This document shows positions 1 through 8,716 of a DNA stretch of 64,000 bases, piece after piece. The DNA comes from Leptospira dzoumogneensis. GTDB taxonomy: Bacteria; Spirochaetota; Leptospiria; Leptospirales; Leptospiraceae. Under the pieces are notes generated by a model. That model was not told where the DNA came from, did not search any database, and saw nothing but the letters and a program-made list of their open reading frames with translations. The stretch lies in assembly GCF_004770895.1 (NCBI RefSeq), contig NZ_RQHS01000024.1:97294-161293 (forward strand). Direction: 5' to 3'. A program made the translations under genes and the position numbers. Position 1 is the stretch's first letter, and every line of letters begins with the position of its first letter.

Positions 1-2030
1 AAAAATCCGGTCTCCGCTTTTCCATTAGAATTTCTGAATATGGCCTCTACGACCACAGGGACATAGACATCCATTCCGTCCGGGTTGATCCTGCTTTTGA
101 AGGAAAGAAGATACCTTCTATCTTTTTTGGAATCTATCCAACTTCTTAGATTTTTTTCCGTTCCACCGGAAGGAATTGTTAAGAACTTTCCGCCTGTTTT
201 TTCCGCGATCTCTTTATACACGGAAACCGATTCCCCATTTTCTCCTAAACATAGGAAGTAGATCGGAATATCATGAGCCACTGCGAAACGAATGATCTTT
301 GTAGGAGAAAATTGTGTGAATGCCGCTTTGGAATCTTTTCCGGAAACGATCGCGACGATCGCTCTTGGGCCTAAACTATCCAATAGATCCGTGATCCCTC
401 TTTGGAGTGATTTCCCGATTTGGGATTCTTCTTCCGGAACAAAGGAGCGTAACGCTTTCAGAATATCATACATACTTTTTCCGAAAGGGTAGGCGGTTTG
501 AGTGTCTCTTCCTGAGCGGAGAAGTTGGATTTTATCGTCCACTCTGATCTCCGACAAAAACGGACGGATCGCCTTCTCGATTGTAGCATAAGATTCAGAT
601 ACGATCTGAGAATTTTCCGCGACGATAGAAACGCTCACTCTATTATTATACTTTTTCATATCGGTCAAACCGATCAAAGGAGAAAGATTGTCCATCTCAT
701 AGATACGGAAAGAGTCCCGAGGAATCGCCTTCACCGGGACTCCATGTCTATCTTTCGCATGAAGAACTAAAGAAATATCAGGATAATCCGAACTGATAGT
801 TCTTTCTACGATTAGATCTAAGTTGGAAGAAAGTTGTCCCTTGGGAGAAAAAGATTCGATCCTATGCCTATTAAAATCGGCAACAAACATGGAGCCTGTG
901 TAATCAAAGGTAACCGAGAAAGCTTGGTCGAAATTTCGGACCGTATTCTTGGAATCCTTAAAGTTATCAAAACCTGACCAAGTTTTGGAAACGGAATCGT
1001 AAATAAAAAGTCCTGCGGTCTCGTCTGCGACTACTACCTTATTGTCTTTGATGGAAAGATTTCTGGGTCTTTTGAAAGAAGGATTATTGATCTCTTTCAA
1101 AAAATTTCCTTCATGATCGAATACGACTAGTCTTTTGTTTCCTCGGTCTGCTACGAAAATTTCCCCGCGATTATTGACCTTGATACCTGCCGGTTGTTTT
1201 AAGACACCAACACCTATTTCTTGAAGAGGTTCTCCAGTTCTGGAAAGTTTTTGGATCCGATTATTCCCCATATCGGAAACATACAAAAATCCTTCTTTCG
1301 TAAAATAAAGTCCCGCCGGTCCGTGAAAACTTCCGGGATCTTTTCCCGTAGAACCGAAACGATTTATATAAGTGCCTCTGGTATCGAATTCATAAATTCT
1401 ATCTCCAGCGTAATCCGCTACGAAAATAGATTTGCCTCGGATGCTTATCCCGACCGGTCCTTCTAAATTTCTACCGAAGGAACCTTTGAAATTTTCGACG
1501 GGAAAACCGTTGGCATCAAATTTTACCACGTTAGCCGTATCAAAACTTACTACGTAAAGATATCCTTCTTCATCTACCGCTAAGTCTGCAGGATTTCTGA
1601 AACGAAATCTTCTCAGATCATCTCCGAAAATCGATTTATAATATTCTAAATTATCTTTTCTATTTCCGCCGCCTAGTCTATATCTAAGCGCGTCCAAACG
1701 ATTTTTACTTATTAAATCGAGTTTATTAGAAGATTCTAATTGTTCCAATTCGGAAAGACTTTCCTGCCAGTCTCCGCTCAGATAATATGCTTCCGAAAGA
1801 AAGAACTTAGGATGAACGAAATCAGGTTTGATGGAAAGAGAGCGGACGAAATTCTCTCTGGCCGCGGCGAATTCTCCCTTGTTATAATAGGCGAGACCTC
1901 GTTTGAAAAATGTCCTGGCTTCTTTTTCTTTCAGTCCGAAATTGGGCAGGGGCTCGGACCATCCGGATTGGGTGAGAATTCCTAAGAGTAGGACTAAAAC
2001 AAAAAGTTTTGTTTGCGTACGTCTCCCCAT
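1..2030 (-). CDS. TPR/NHL-repeat exported protein with vWA-like C-terminal part (partial, runs off the left edge)
   Basis: I read an uninterrupted minus-strand frame from an ATG at 2030 to the window edge, 676 codons with no stop. Residues 1 to about 23 form a signal peptide (hydrophobic LFVLVLLLGIL). Next come TPR-like helices (ARTFFKRGLAYYNKGEFAAARENF). The middle has repeated NHL/6-bladed propeller units such as NPADLAVDEEGYLYVVS, GPVGISIRGKSIFVADY and QPAGIKVNNRGEIFVADR. The last third, with SVSIVAENSQIVSESYATIE and LLDSLGPRAIVAIVSG, resembles a von Willebrand A-like fold, but I do not see an intact MIDAS motif. It is probably a secreted or periplasmic scaffold or sensor. Family and exact role are unknown. 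The C-terminus is missing from this window. Confidence 0.8.
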   Translation of the reverse strand, partial: MGRRTQTKLFVLVLLLGILTQSGWSEPLPNFGLKEKEARTFFKRGLAYYNKGEFAAARENFVRSLSIKPDFVHPKFFLSEAYYLSGDWQESLSELEQLESSNKLDLISKNRLDALRYRLGGGNRKDNLEYYKSIFGDDLRRFRFRNPADLAVDEEGYLYVVSFDTANVVKFDANGFPVENFKGSFGRNLEGPVGISIRGKSIFVADYAGDRIYEFDTRGTYINRFGSTGKDPGSFHGPAGLYFTKEGFLYVSDMGNNRIQKLSRTGEPLQEIGVGVLKQPAGIKVNNRGEIFVADRGNKRLVVFDHEGNFLKEINNPSFKRPRNLSIKDNKVVVADETAGLFIYDSVSKTWSGFDNFKDSKNTVRNFDQAFSVTFDYTGSMFVADFNRHRIESFSPKGQLSSNLDLIVERTISSDYPDISLVLHAKDRHGVPVKAIPRDSFRIYEMDNLSPLIGLTDMKKYNNRVSVSIVAENSQIVSESYATIEKAIRPFLSEIRVDDKIQLLRSGRDTQTAYPFGKSMYDILKALRSFVPEEESQIGKSLQRGITDLLDSLGPRAIVAIVSGKDSKAAFTQFSPTKIIRFAVAHDIPIYFLCLGENGESVSVYKEIAEKTGGKFLTIPSGGTEKNLRSWIDSKKDRRYLLSFKSRINPDGMDVYVPVVVEAIFRNSNGKAETGF

Positions 2031-2139
2031 TTTAATCCTCTCAGTCGATAGAACAGCTTAAGAGACATAATTTCAACCTATTTTTCAGGCCTTCTGCATG
2101 TGTTTTAGCACTCTTGCAAACAATTAAAAGCAATGATTT

Positions 2140-2155
2140 TGTAGGAACTCCTACA
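2140..2155. repeat. Palindromic intergenic repeat, copy 1
   Basis: TGTAGGAACTCCTACA is a perfect palindrome of 16 bases. Near-identical copies lie at 4880-4895, 6384-6399, 9763-9778 and 63638-63653, all outside genes. Confidence 0.85.
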
Positions 2156-2167
2156 TATGAGGCTTTG

Positions 2168-2270
2168 GGGCGGCCCCCGCTTCGCGGGTCGCGCTGCTTC
2201 GATTTCGCGTTCCGCTCATCCGTGACGCTTTCGCGTCCCGGACTAAAGATCTACGCATCGCTGCCGCGAG
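2168..2270. repeat. GC-rich interspersed repeat
   Basis: A strongly GC-rich stretch in a moderate-GC background. It contains the hairpins CCCGC-TTC-GCGGG (2176-2188) and GACGC-TTTC-GCGTC (2224-2237). It shares blocks such as CGCGCTGCT, GGACTAAA and CGCATCGCTG with the element at 6258-6355, which suggests one dispersed repeat family. Confidence 0.6.
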
Positions 2271-2276
2271 AGAAAT

Positions 2277-2351
2277 CTCTGTGATCACTGTGCTCTCCGT
2301 GCGAAATCAAATAATAAGAAGTTTCGCACAGAGTTCACGGAGCACACGGAG
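2277..2351. repeat. Long imperfect inverted repeat (30-base arms)
   Basis: The left arm (2277-2306) and right arm (2322-2351) are imperfect reverse complements around a 15-base AT-rich loop. Each arm is built from short CTCYGTG-like units and ends in GTGCGAAA next to the loop. It could form a long hairpin in RNA or DNA. Function unknown. Confidence 0.75.
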
Positions 2352-2389
2352 ATAGAAAACCTTTCTCTGCGCCATAGCCGCCCCGAAAA

Positions 2390-2629
2390 TTATCCGAGTC
2401 TTCTTTTAACTGAGAATCTTTCTTTTAGATTGGAAGAAGGGGAGTTGCCGGTGGGAGTGAGCCAGGCGTTTTTCCAGTTGGAATGCCATTCGGACCATTC
2501 GTTTCGGACGGATTGGTTTTGTTGGAGTTCCTCTTCGACCTCTCTCATCAGTCGGTCCAATAGGATCACGTAGTTTCTGAATCGCAGGGCCAGGTCGGTG
2601 TTTGAGGAAAGTTCCTGCATGGTTTTCAT
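2390..2629 (-). CDS. Small hypothetical protein, 79 aa
   Basis: Not recognised. The protein is largely helical and polar, with the run RNYVILLDRLMREVEEEL suggesting an amphipathic helix or short coiled coil, followed by Trp-rich WSEWHSNWKNAWL. There is no signal peptide and no clear ribosome site before the ATG at 2629. The frame stays open upstream to the TAA that ends the deacetylase gene at 2702-2704, so a start further upstream at a non-ATG codon is possible. It lies 72 bases downstream of the deacetylase on the same strand and is probably co-transcribed. The overlapping frame with an ATG at 2657 has shadow-like composition and was not chosen. Confidence 0.5.
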   Translation of the reverse strand: MKTMQELSSNTDLALRFRNYVILLDRLMREVEEELQQNQSVRNEWSEWHSNWKNAWLTPTGNSPSSNLKERFSVKRRLG

Positions 2630-2701
2630 ATCGGCCGGAGAGACTGCGAAGAGGCATTTTTTCTGGGAATTTTGGTCGGAAATAAAAAAGAAATCGGGTC
2701 G

Positions 2702-3628
2702 TTAGCCGGCGAGAACTGCTATATGGGCTTCTACACTTTCGGCTAAGGCGTCCAGGTCGTAACCTCCTTCTAAGAAGGATACTGTTTTAGCGCCGATCTG
2801 TTTTGTTGCGGATAATATGAGTCGTGTGAATTCTGCAAATGCGTGTGTGCTTAAGTTCATTCCTGCTAATGGATCTCTTCTATGTCCATCAAAGCCTGCG
2901 GAGATCAATACATATTCCGGTTGGAATTCCAACATGGAAGGCACTACTGTTTCTTGGAAATAATGTAAGTATTCTTTATCTCCCGAGCCCATTGGTAATG
3001 GGATGTTTAATGTAAAGTTTTCTCCTTTTCCTTCTCCTCTTTCATGGACCGAACCTGTCCCGGGATAATATGGATATTGATGGAGTGATGTGAAAAATAC
3101 TTTGTCCGAGTCGTAGAATATTTCTTGGGTTCCGTTGCCGTGATGCACATCCCAATCCAGTATATAAACTTTTTCTACTCCTTGTGTGAGCAGATATCCC
3201 GCAGTGATCGCTATATTGTTCAGTAAACAGAAACCCATGGATCTTCCTGTTTCTGCATGATGACCCGGTGGTCTTACAAGTGCGATGCCGGATTCTATTT
3301 CACTGGATCTGATCCTGTTTACAAGATCTACTCCGCTTCCTGCTGCTAAGAGTGCCGCATCAAAACTGGATTCTGAATAGGGTGTGTCTCCGTCGAAACT
3401 TCCTCTTTTGCCTTGGATGACTGAAAATCTTTCTCTATGTCTATGATTATGAACGGACTCGATCAGTTCTAAAGGCAGCTTATTCGGTTTGACCCAATGT
3501 AAGTCCTTAAAATAGGAAGTTTTATGTAGTCGATTGAGTATGGATTCCAATCTTTGAGGGGATTCAGGGTGGAATGTCCCGGTATCATGCAATAAGAATG
3601 TATCGTCATAGGCGTAGCCGAGTTTCAT
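2702..3628 (-). CDS. Histone deacetylase/acetoin-utilisation family deacetylase
   Basis: A 308-residue, single-domain member of the class II HDAC-like Zn hydrolase family, which removes acetyl groups from lysines or small amines. Visible motifs are the active-site His pair in PPGHHAETG (H123, H124), the metal site DWDVHHGNG (D160, H162), the third metal ligand in SAGFDGHRRDPL (D247), and the transition-state Tyr in LEGGYDL (Y290). Length and motif order match complete bacterial family members. There is no signal peptide, so it is cytoplasmic. The substrate cannot be told from sequence. It is followed by a small unknown gene. Confidence 0.92.
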   Translation of the reverse strand: MKLGYAYDDTFLLHDTGTFHPESPQRLESILNRLHKTSYFKDLHWVKPNKLPLELIESVHNHRHRERFSVIQGKRGSFDGDTPYSESSFDAALLAAGSGVDLVNRIRSSEIESGIALVRPPGHHAETGRSMGFCLLNNIAITAGYLLTQGVEKVYILDWDVHHGNGTQEIFYDSDKVFFTSLHQYPYYPGTGSVHERGEGKGENFTLNIPLPMGSGDKEYLHYFQETVVPSMLEFQPEYVLISAGFDGHRRDPLAGMNLSTHAFAEFTRLILSATKQIGAKTVSFLEGGYDLDALAESVEAHIAVLAG

Positions 3629-3720
3629 TTTCTTCTCCCGTTTTTTGTTGGAAGTCCCACAAAGAGGACAAGTACAGAGGTCTCCGGTTCGATATTATAA
3701 TATAGACCCGGAGTAAATTT

Positions 3721-4857
3721 GTGCGCAAACCGTTTTCACTTTTTCCTATCTTAGTCCTTACCGCTTTTCCGGTCTGTGCAGAATTTACTATTCCTTATCC
3801 CGAGAATTCTAATAGGAAGGAAATTCCTGTTTTAGGATCTTCTCCGGAGGTTAAAACCAAACCCCAATCCGTTTTCAAAGAAAAGGAGAAGAAAGGTGAG
3901 ATACGACTTTCTTCCAGAAACACTCCGATGGAAAGCGAAAAGGAAGTTCCGAAAGAGAAACTTAAAAAGTTTTTTACAAGACCTGCGAACAAGGGGACTT
4001 ATGGGGATCGTCCTAAATTCTATCGCGGCCTTTATGTGAATAATTCTTTGGTCTCTGATAAGTCCCGTAAGAATGAATGGGAGTCCTTATTGAAGGACGC
4101 TTCCGATTATGGGGTGAATGTTTTAGTGATCGATCTACAGCCTAAAACTCCTTCTCCGGAAGAGATCTCTCGTATTAAAGAGATGGGTTTTTATCCTGTG
4201 GGAAGGCTTGTAAATTTCGACGGAGGTCTTAAGACTAAGTATCCTAGTCCTGAAAGATTAAATTCTATTTTCGGTTATATTAGAAAGGCATGTCTGTCCG
4301 GATTTCCAGAAGTTCAGTTGGATTATATTCGTTATGCGGATGTTACCGATATAGATCTTTCTTTGAAGGAAAAATATAATAATATTAACGAGATTGTGAA
4401 TCGGATCCGCGGAGAAGCGAATCAGTGCGAAAAACTTCCATACTTAAGCGCGGATATTTTCGGTAGAATTCCTTTTAATAAAGACGATCAGATCGGGCAG
4501 AAGGTAGAGAACTTTGCCCAGCTTGTTGATGTGATCTATCCTATGTTATATCCTTCTCATTTTTACGGTCAACCTGGTCGTATCGCAAATCCTTACCAAA
4601 CCGTTTATGACGGTTTGAAGAATACCAGAAAAAGATCCTTATCAACTACCAAAGTAGTAGGCTGGATCCAAGGTTTCGGAATGAGTCTTGGTCCTTCCGG
4701 AAAATCTTTGAAAGATTATATCAAGGCTCAGATAGAAGCGAGCGTGGACAGCGATAGTGACGGCTTCGTTGTTTGGAATATTGTGGGAAAATACGGAGAT
4801 ACTTTTAGAGCGATCGAAGAAAGTATCGAGAGTGGGAAGTTGAAGATAGAAGATTGA
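3721..4857 (+). CDS. Exported DUF4015-type putative glycoside hydrolase
   Basis: A 378-residue protein starting at GTG 3721, with GGAG seven bases upstream. Residues 1-20 are a signal peptide (FSLFPILVLTAFPVCA). A low-complexity Lys/Glu-rich linker runs to about residue 95. The remainder matches the DUF4015 TIM-barrel-like domain: FYRGLYVNNSLV at the start, GVNVLVIDLQ, and the diagnostic VQLDYIRYADV and YPMLYPSHFY. The family is predicted to be glycosidase-like, with acidic residues in the LDYIR strand likely catalytic. It probably acts in the periplasm on cell-wall or exopolysaccharide glycans. The substrate is unknown. Confidence 0.85.
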   Translation: MRKPFSLFPILVLTAFPVCAEFTIPYPENSNRKEIPVLGSSPEVKTKPQSVFKEKEKKGEIRLSSRNTPMESEKEVPKEKLKKFFTRPANKGTYGDRPKFYRGLYVNNSLVSDKSRKNEWESLLKDASDYGVNVLVIDLQPKTPSPEEISRIKEMGFYPVGRLVNFDGGLKTKYPSPERLNSIFGYIRKACLSGFPEVQLDYIRYADVTDIDLSLKEKYNNINEIVNRIRGEANQCEKLPYLSADIFGRIPFNKDDQIGQKVENFAQLVDVIYPMLYPSHFYGQPGRIANPYQTVYDGLKNTRKRSLSTTKVVGWIQGFGMSLGPSGKSLKDYIKAQIEASVDSDSDGFVVWNIVGKYGDTFRAIEESIESGKLKIED

Positions 4858-4879
4858 TGCGGTAGTTGTTGTCGCGCGG

Positions 4880-4895
4880 TGTTGGAACTCCTACA
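4880..4895. repeat. Palindromic intergenic repeat, copy 2
   Basis: TGTTGGAACTCCTACA differs from the perfect palindrome at 2140 by one base. It lies in the short gap between two convergent genes. Confidence 0.8.
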
Positions 4896-4930
4896 GCGAG
4901 AACACAGTGCCAAGTTCCGCGACTTCTGCC

Positions 4931-6208
4931 CTAAAGCCCTAGATCTTTCTCCAAAATCAAAAGATCCTTATCTCCAGGAACATTCTTAGGTCTATGCAAT
5001 TTATACGCCTGAATAGATTCTATCGCTTTCGTTCTCAAGAAGTTTGCTTCTTCGCTGATCGTAACGGATTTTGCTCCACCTGAAAGTTCCATATATCTTT
5101 TACCAAATAGAAGTGAAGTCAATCTATGAAGTCTATAATCAGTGATATTATCCAGACCTGCTTCTTTCAAAAGTTTTTGAGCGATCTCCCAGGATTTCTC
5201 TTGGCGATTTCTGAGCTTAGGCTCTTCTTCCGGAGAGATACTTCCCTTAGGTCTTTTGCTGGATGAATAAGAAACGTATAATTTATAGTAGGTCTCTGCG
5301 CTTCTGATCAAAAGTTCATAATCTGTTTTAGAAAGTCTGAATCCTTCTCTGGCAACTTCTTGCGCTCTTTCCAATTCTTCCGGAACAAAACTGTTTTTGG
5401 AAAAACTTGGGGCTTGATCGGATTTACAATTTAAAAAGGAAACATATTCTCTGGAGAATCGGATCAAATCTTGGTCCGAATCGAATCTGGATCTTTTTTT
5501 CCAAGCGGAAGAGAATTCTGCACCTGCACTCATAGGTAAAATTCCTGAACATACAGGTTCTTTGGAATCCACTCCGGCCTCGCTCAAATACAACATTCCT
5601 AATCTGTAATGTGGAACCGGGGACATCGGATCTAAACGGATCGCTTTGCGAAAAGATTGGATCGCTTCCGGGATCTCATCTCTTGTGAAATGATAATCTC
5701 CGGTTTTACGTTCTACTAAAGCAGGTCCGCTTAATTCGGAAGAGACCGGATAGGCGACGGATAGAACCTTCTCCTTTGCCATTCCTAAATATCCGACACC
5801 TCTTAATTGTTTTCCTGTGAATGCAGTTTGGAAGATGGATTTAACTTCGATTTGTCCTACGATACTTCCGTCTTTGAATGTTTCATGATCAAAATCTTTT
5901 TCGATCAAGTATAGGATTTGGCCCGGGCGGATCCCAGGATCGTAATGCACTTTTATCGTGACTATATCCGGTCTTGTATCGTATCCTAATTCGAAACTTT
6001 TGTATTTACCTTCGTATTCGATTGGTTTGACCTTATCGAACATAATGGTCTCCCCGACTAAGACCATTTTTTCCTTTCTGGGCATTCCATCTTTGCCTGT
6101 GTTTTTAGGCATTCCCACATCTCGGAACGCATACACGAATTCTTTGGAGAAGATTGAGGAGGAAAAAGCGCAGAGTAATAGTATGATTACAGGTCGGGTT
6201 AGGGCCAT
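4931..6208 (-). CDS. Exported TPR protein
   Basis: A 425-residue protein of unknown function. I chose the ATG at 6208 because it begins directly with a signal peptide (ALTRPVIILLLCAFSSSIFS). An in-frame TTG at 6241 would add 11 polar residues before it. The N-terminal third is mainly beta (KIKVHYDPGIRPGQILYLIE), perhaps a small SH3-like or LysM-like fold. A TPR unit is visible at about residues 175-215 (AIQSFRKAIRLDPMSPVPHY), and the rest is helical. It is probably periplasmic. It is convergent with the DUF4015 gene. Confidence 0.75.
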   Translation of the reverse strand: MALTRPVIILLLCAFSSSIFSKEFVYAFRDVGMPKNTGKDGMPRKEKMVLVGETIMFDKVKPIEYEGKYKSFELGYDTRPDIVTIKVHYDPGIRPGQILYLIEKDFDHETFKDGSIVGQIEVKSIFQTAFTGKQLRGVGYLGMAKEKVLSVAYPVSSELSGPALVERKTGDYHFTRDEIPEAIQSFRKAIRLDPMSPVPHYRLGMLYLSEAGVDSKEPVCSGILPMSAGAEFSSAWKKRSRFDSDQDLIRFSREYVSFLNCKSDQAPSFSKNSFVPEELERAQEVAREGFRLSKTDYELLIRSAETYYKLYVSYSSSKRPKGSISPEEEPKLRNRQEKSWEIAQKLLKEAGLDNITDYRLHRLTSLLFGKRYMELSGGAKSVTISEEANFLRTKAIESIQAYKLHRPKNVPGDKDLLILEKDLGL

Positions 6209-6257
6209 ACTTTTATTTTCGGCCGGATTGGAGTATGGCAATAGAAATTTTAAAGTT

Positions 6258-6355
6258 TTGGGCGACCCCTCGCATTCGCTCAGGCCGCGCTGCTCCGGGC
6301 TGCGCTATCGCTTCGGTCCTTCGGACTAAACCCTGCGCATCGCTGTCGCAGGGAT
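6258..6355. repeat. GC-rich interspersed repeat, second copy
   Basis: A GC-rich stretch in the gap between the TPR gene and mtnC. It shares CGCGCTGCT, CTTCGG, GGACTAAA and GCATCGCTG blocks with 2168-2270 in the same order. No reading frame here looks coding. Confidence 0.55.
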
Positions 6356-6383
6356 GCGAATGATGCCGATCAAACTTTCCTAA

Positions 6384-6399
6384 TGCAGGAGTTCCAACA
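6384..6399. repeat. Palindromic intergenic repeat, copy 3
   Basis: TGCAGGAGTTCCAACA is the reverse-orientation variant of the dispersed 16-base palindrome. It lies just downstream of mtnC. Confidence 0.75.
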
Positions 6400-6437
6400 T
6401 CCCTACTGTTCTGCGTCTTAGCGCCTTTGAGTGAGAA

Positions 6438-7148
6438 TTAAGTCTCGTCCAAAATCTTGCTAAAGTCCTGGATTACCCGGTACTTATGTTCCGCCTGAGG
6501 ATGGTTCCCTGGGCGAGAAACTAGAATAGGGCGAACTCCCGCTTGGGTCGCTGCATCCGCTTCTTCTTTTATATCCGTGAAGAATATGATAGAGTTTGGG
6601 GACAGAGAAAGTTTTTCGGCTATTTTAGTATAACTTGAGGCTTCCTTTTTTCCACCTACTGCAGTATCGAAATAGTTTTCAAAATATACAGTAAGGTCTC
6701 CTGCTTCGCAGTACTTATAGATCAGAACTTGGGCTTCTACACTTCCAGAAGAATATACAGCAGCACGTTTTCCTGATTTTTTGATCCTTTCTAAAAAGAG
6801 AGGAACATCCGGGAAGATTGTACTTTTGAGTTCTCCTGATTCGTATCCCTTTTTCCAGATCCTTCCTTGGATCTCTTTCAAAATCCCTAATTTACGATCT
6901 TTGGATACTAGGTATTTGCAGAATTCGGTGAGTGATTCCGGGGAATTGGAAACTGGTTCGGTATATTCGTTTTCGTTTTTGGAAGCAAGAATGAGTTCCT
7001 CGGCGAAGCCTACTTCCGCCGAGGTTTCAGAGAAGAATGTAATAAAGTTATGCACCGAGTAGGGGAATAAAACCTTATGCACGAATTCTATCGGCGTGGT
7101 CGTACCTTCTATATCAAATAAATATAACTCGGTGTTTTGTTCTTCCAA
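6438..7148 (-). CDS. mtnC: Enolase-phosphatase E1 (methionine salvage)
   Basis: A 236-residue HAD-superfamily enzyme of the MtnC type. It enolises 2,3-diketo-5-methylthiopentyl-1-phosphate and then dephosphorylates it in the methionine salvage pathway. The HAD motif I is LFDIEGTTTP, with the nucleophile Asp about residue 12. Motif II is AVYSSGSVEAQ, and motif IV is IIFFTDIKEEADAA. The start is a TTG at 7148, immediately after the TAA of the upstream MFS gene (TAATTG). AAGGA lies eight bases upstream inside that gene, so translation is probably coupled. No other salvage genes are in the window. Confidence 0.93.
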   Translation of the reverse strand: MEEQNTELYLFDIEGTTTPIEFVHKVLFPYSVHNFITFFSETSAEVGFAEELILASKNENEYTEPVSNSPESLTEFCKYLVSKDRKLGILKEIQGRIWKKGYESGELKSTIFPDVPLFLERIKKSGKRAAVYSSGSVEAQVLIYKYCEAGDLTVYFENYFDTAVGGKKEASSYTKIAEKLSLSPNSIIFFTDIKEEADAATQAGVRPILVSRPGNHPQAEHKYRVIQDFSKILDET

Positions 7149-8534
7149 TTAAGCTGTCCTTTTGATCCTGCCGGCTTCCGCTGCCAGTTCTTCGTGCATC
7201 TTTTGTTCGTCATGTTTGAAATTTTTCAGGATATAGAACCAAGCCAGTCCGCAAGGTATCCAGAAAAGGATCGCGATCGTAAATGCTTGTGTTCTGTCCG
7301 GCAATACCGTAAGGATCAATGCCGCCATCGCAGGCCCGAGTCCATTTCCCAAATTGTCCGTAAGATTATAAAGAGCGAACATAGAAGATCTACTTTTTGG
7401 AGGATTCACGTTCATGATCAGAGCTCTTACGTTCGGTCCAGTCACTGAAATGATTATACCCGTAAGTATATTAATAAAAATGAATGCAGAACTTCCCGCA
7501 ACACTTCCCGCATGTAATAAATAGATCGTAGGAACGATCCCTATTAGGATCATACTGCCGCAGAAGATAGGTAATAAAGTTTTGTTGGTATCGTATATTT
7601 TCTGACCTACGACCCCGCCAAAGAATGTTCCTATAAAGATCCCTACAGCGGCAAATATCACCATTGCGGAAGCGGAGTCTTTAGGCATTCCATAATGGAA
7701 TTCGTAATAATCGTTCAAAAATACGAAGAATACTCCCCAAGGCACACATCCAGGGATACCTTGCATAAAGATACCTATATTGGTCTTAGTGGAAAATAGG
7801 GTTTTAATATCCTTCCATGTTAAACGAACAGTTTCCGAGTTTACGTCGGCGGATACATTCACTAATTCCTTCTCTTTTCCTCCTCTTGCAGGTTCTTTAC
7901 AGAATAATCCGTAGACCAGCATGAATAAGAAAGAAGGGGCTGCCATATAAATAAAGCTGTCTCTCCATCCGTTGATCGGGTCGGAGGTTCCTAAGGTCCC
8001 GCCAACCATTTGTCCGAGCCCCACTCCCAATCCCATGGAAAGAGATAAATATCCCGCAGCAGTAGAACGGGACTTGTCCGAAAAATAATCCGCCACTAAA
8101 GAGAATAGAAGAGGGAAACTTCCTCCTAAACCGAAACCTGTTAGAGTTCTAAGGATTAAAAATTCTTCGTAGTTTCTCGCGAATCCGGAAAGAAGGCAAG
8201 GGATCTCTCCCAATAAGACAGTTCCGATGACCAAAGGTTTTCTAGGAAATCTTTGGGTAAGATAACCCATATAAACCGAAACCAATCCTCCTAGAACGAA
8301 GAAGCAGATCGGGATGAGTCCTCCCAATTTCCAATCGATCTCTTGTTGATCGGTGATCCCGAAAGAGCCGGCTATATTCCTTAGATTCGGCGCGATCAGG
8401 TTTTGGTCCGCGAATAGAAAGAAGGCCATTCCCATGATCATCCAAAAGGCGAGGATCGCGTTTCCTCCATGGGCGGCAAGTTCGCCTAATCCGAAATATC
8501 GAAGCAGGCTTTTTTCCGAGGTCGGTTGAGACAT
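7149..8534 (-). CDS. MFS transporter
   Basis: A 461-residue membrane protein with 12 predicted helices. I set the start at ATG 8534, which has GGAGA a few bases upstream. An earlier in-frame start at 8624 would add 30 residues without transporter character. The MFS signature between helices 2 and 3 is present (GYLTQRFPRKP), as is the RTLTGFGLGGSFPLLFSLVADY segment. A cytoplasmic loop at mid-protein carries the usual charged residues. The substrate is unknown. The tight coupling to mtnC suggests a possible link to methylthio compounds or a related metabolite, but that is only inference from position. Confidence 0.88.
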   Translation of the reverse strand: MSQPTSEKSLLRYFGLGELAAHGGNAILAFWMIMGMAFFLFADQNLIAPNLRNIAGSFGITDQQEIDWKLGGLIPICFFVLGGLVSVYMGYLTQRFPRKPLVIGTVLLGEIPCLLSGFARNYEEFLILRTLTGFGLGGSFPLLFSLVADYFSDKSRSTAAGYLSLSMGLGVGLGQMVGGTLGTSDPINGWRDSFIYMAAPSFLFMLVYGLFCKEPARGGKEKELVNVSADVNSETVRLTWKDIKTLFSTKTNIGIFMQGIPGCVPWGVFFVFLNDYYEFHYGMPKDSASAMVIFAAVGIFIGTFFGGVVGQKIYDTNKTLLPIFCGSMILIGIVPTIYLLHAGSVAGSSAFIFINILTGIIISVTGPNVRALIMNVNPPKSRSSMFALYNLTDNLGNGLGPAMAALILTVLPDRTQAFTIAILFWIPCGLAWFYILKNFKHDEQKMHEELAAEAGRIKRTA

Positions 8535-8716
8535 CCAATTCTCTCCAGTGTGTTTCTGTTTGATGTCGGCTTCTATAAGAAGCACGTAAAGCGACAGATT
8601 GGTGAGGGGAAAAGGAATCGGCAACGAAAATGTGATTTTACTGTTAGAGGTTTGAGAGAAAGAAGGGTCCGATTTCGACCTAGAACATCCTCTTTCTTCC
8701 GTTTTGGAATAAATAC

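Larger units (their letters stand above)
2031..2389. other. Intergenic region rich in repeats, no gene
   Basis: About 360 bases without a convincing reading frame. It contains a 16-base palindrome (2140-2155), a GC-rich interspersed repeat with small hairpins (about 2168-2270), and a long imperfect inverted repeat with 30-base arms (2277-2306 and 2322-2351). The start of the left-edge gene is at 2030, so its promoter should lie in the lower part of this gap. I could not pick out a clear -35/-10 pair. Confidence 0.7.

Noticed and set aside
525..770. Plus-strand frames at 292-492, 525-770, 1221-1466 and 1740-1985
   Set aside because: They are antisense to the long left-edge gene, whose minus-strand frame is continuous and has recognisable repeats.
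2406..2657. An 83-codon minus-strand frame with an ATG at 2657
   Set aside because: It overlaps the 79-aa frame at 2390-2629, which has a more protein-like composition; the 83-codon one is rich in Arg/Pro/His as shadow frames are.
2630..2704. Read-through of the deacetylase stop codon into the small downstream frame
   Set aside because: The two are in the same frame with no stop between TAA 2702-2704 and the ATG at 2629, but the deacetylase ends at a normal family length and nothing around the stop suggests recoding.
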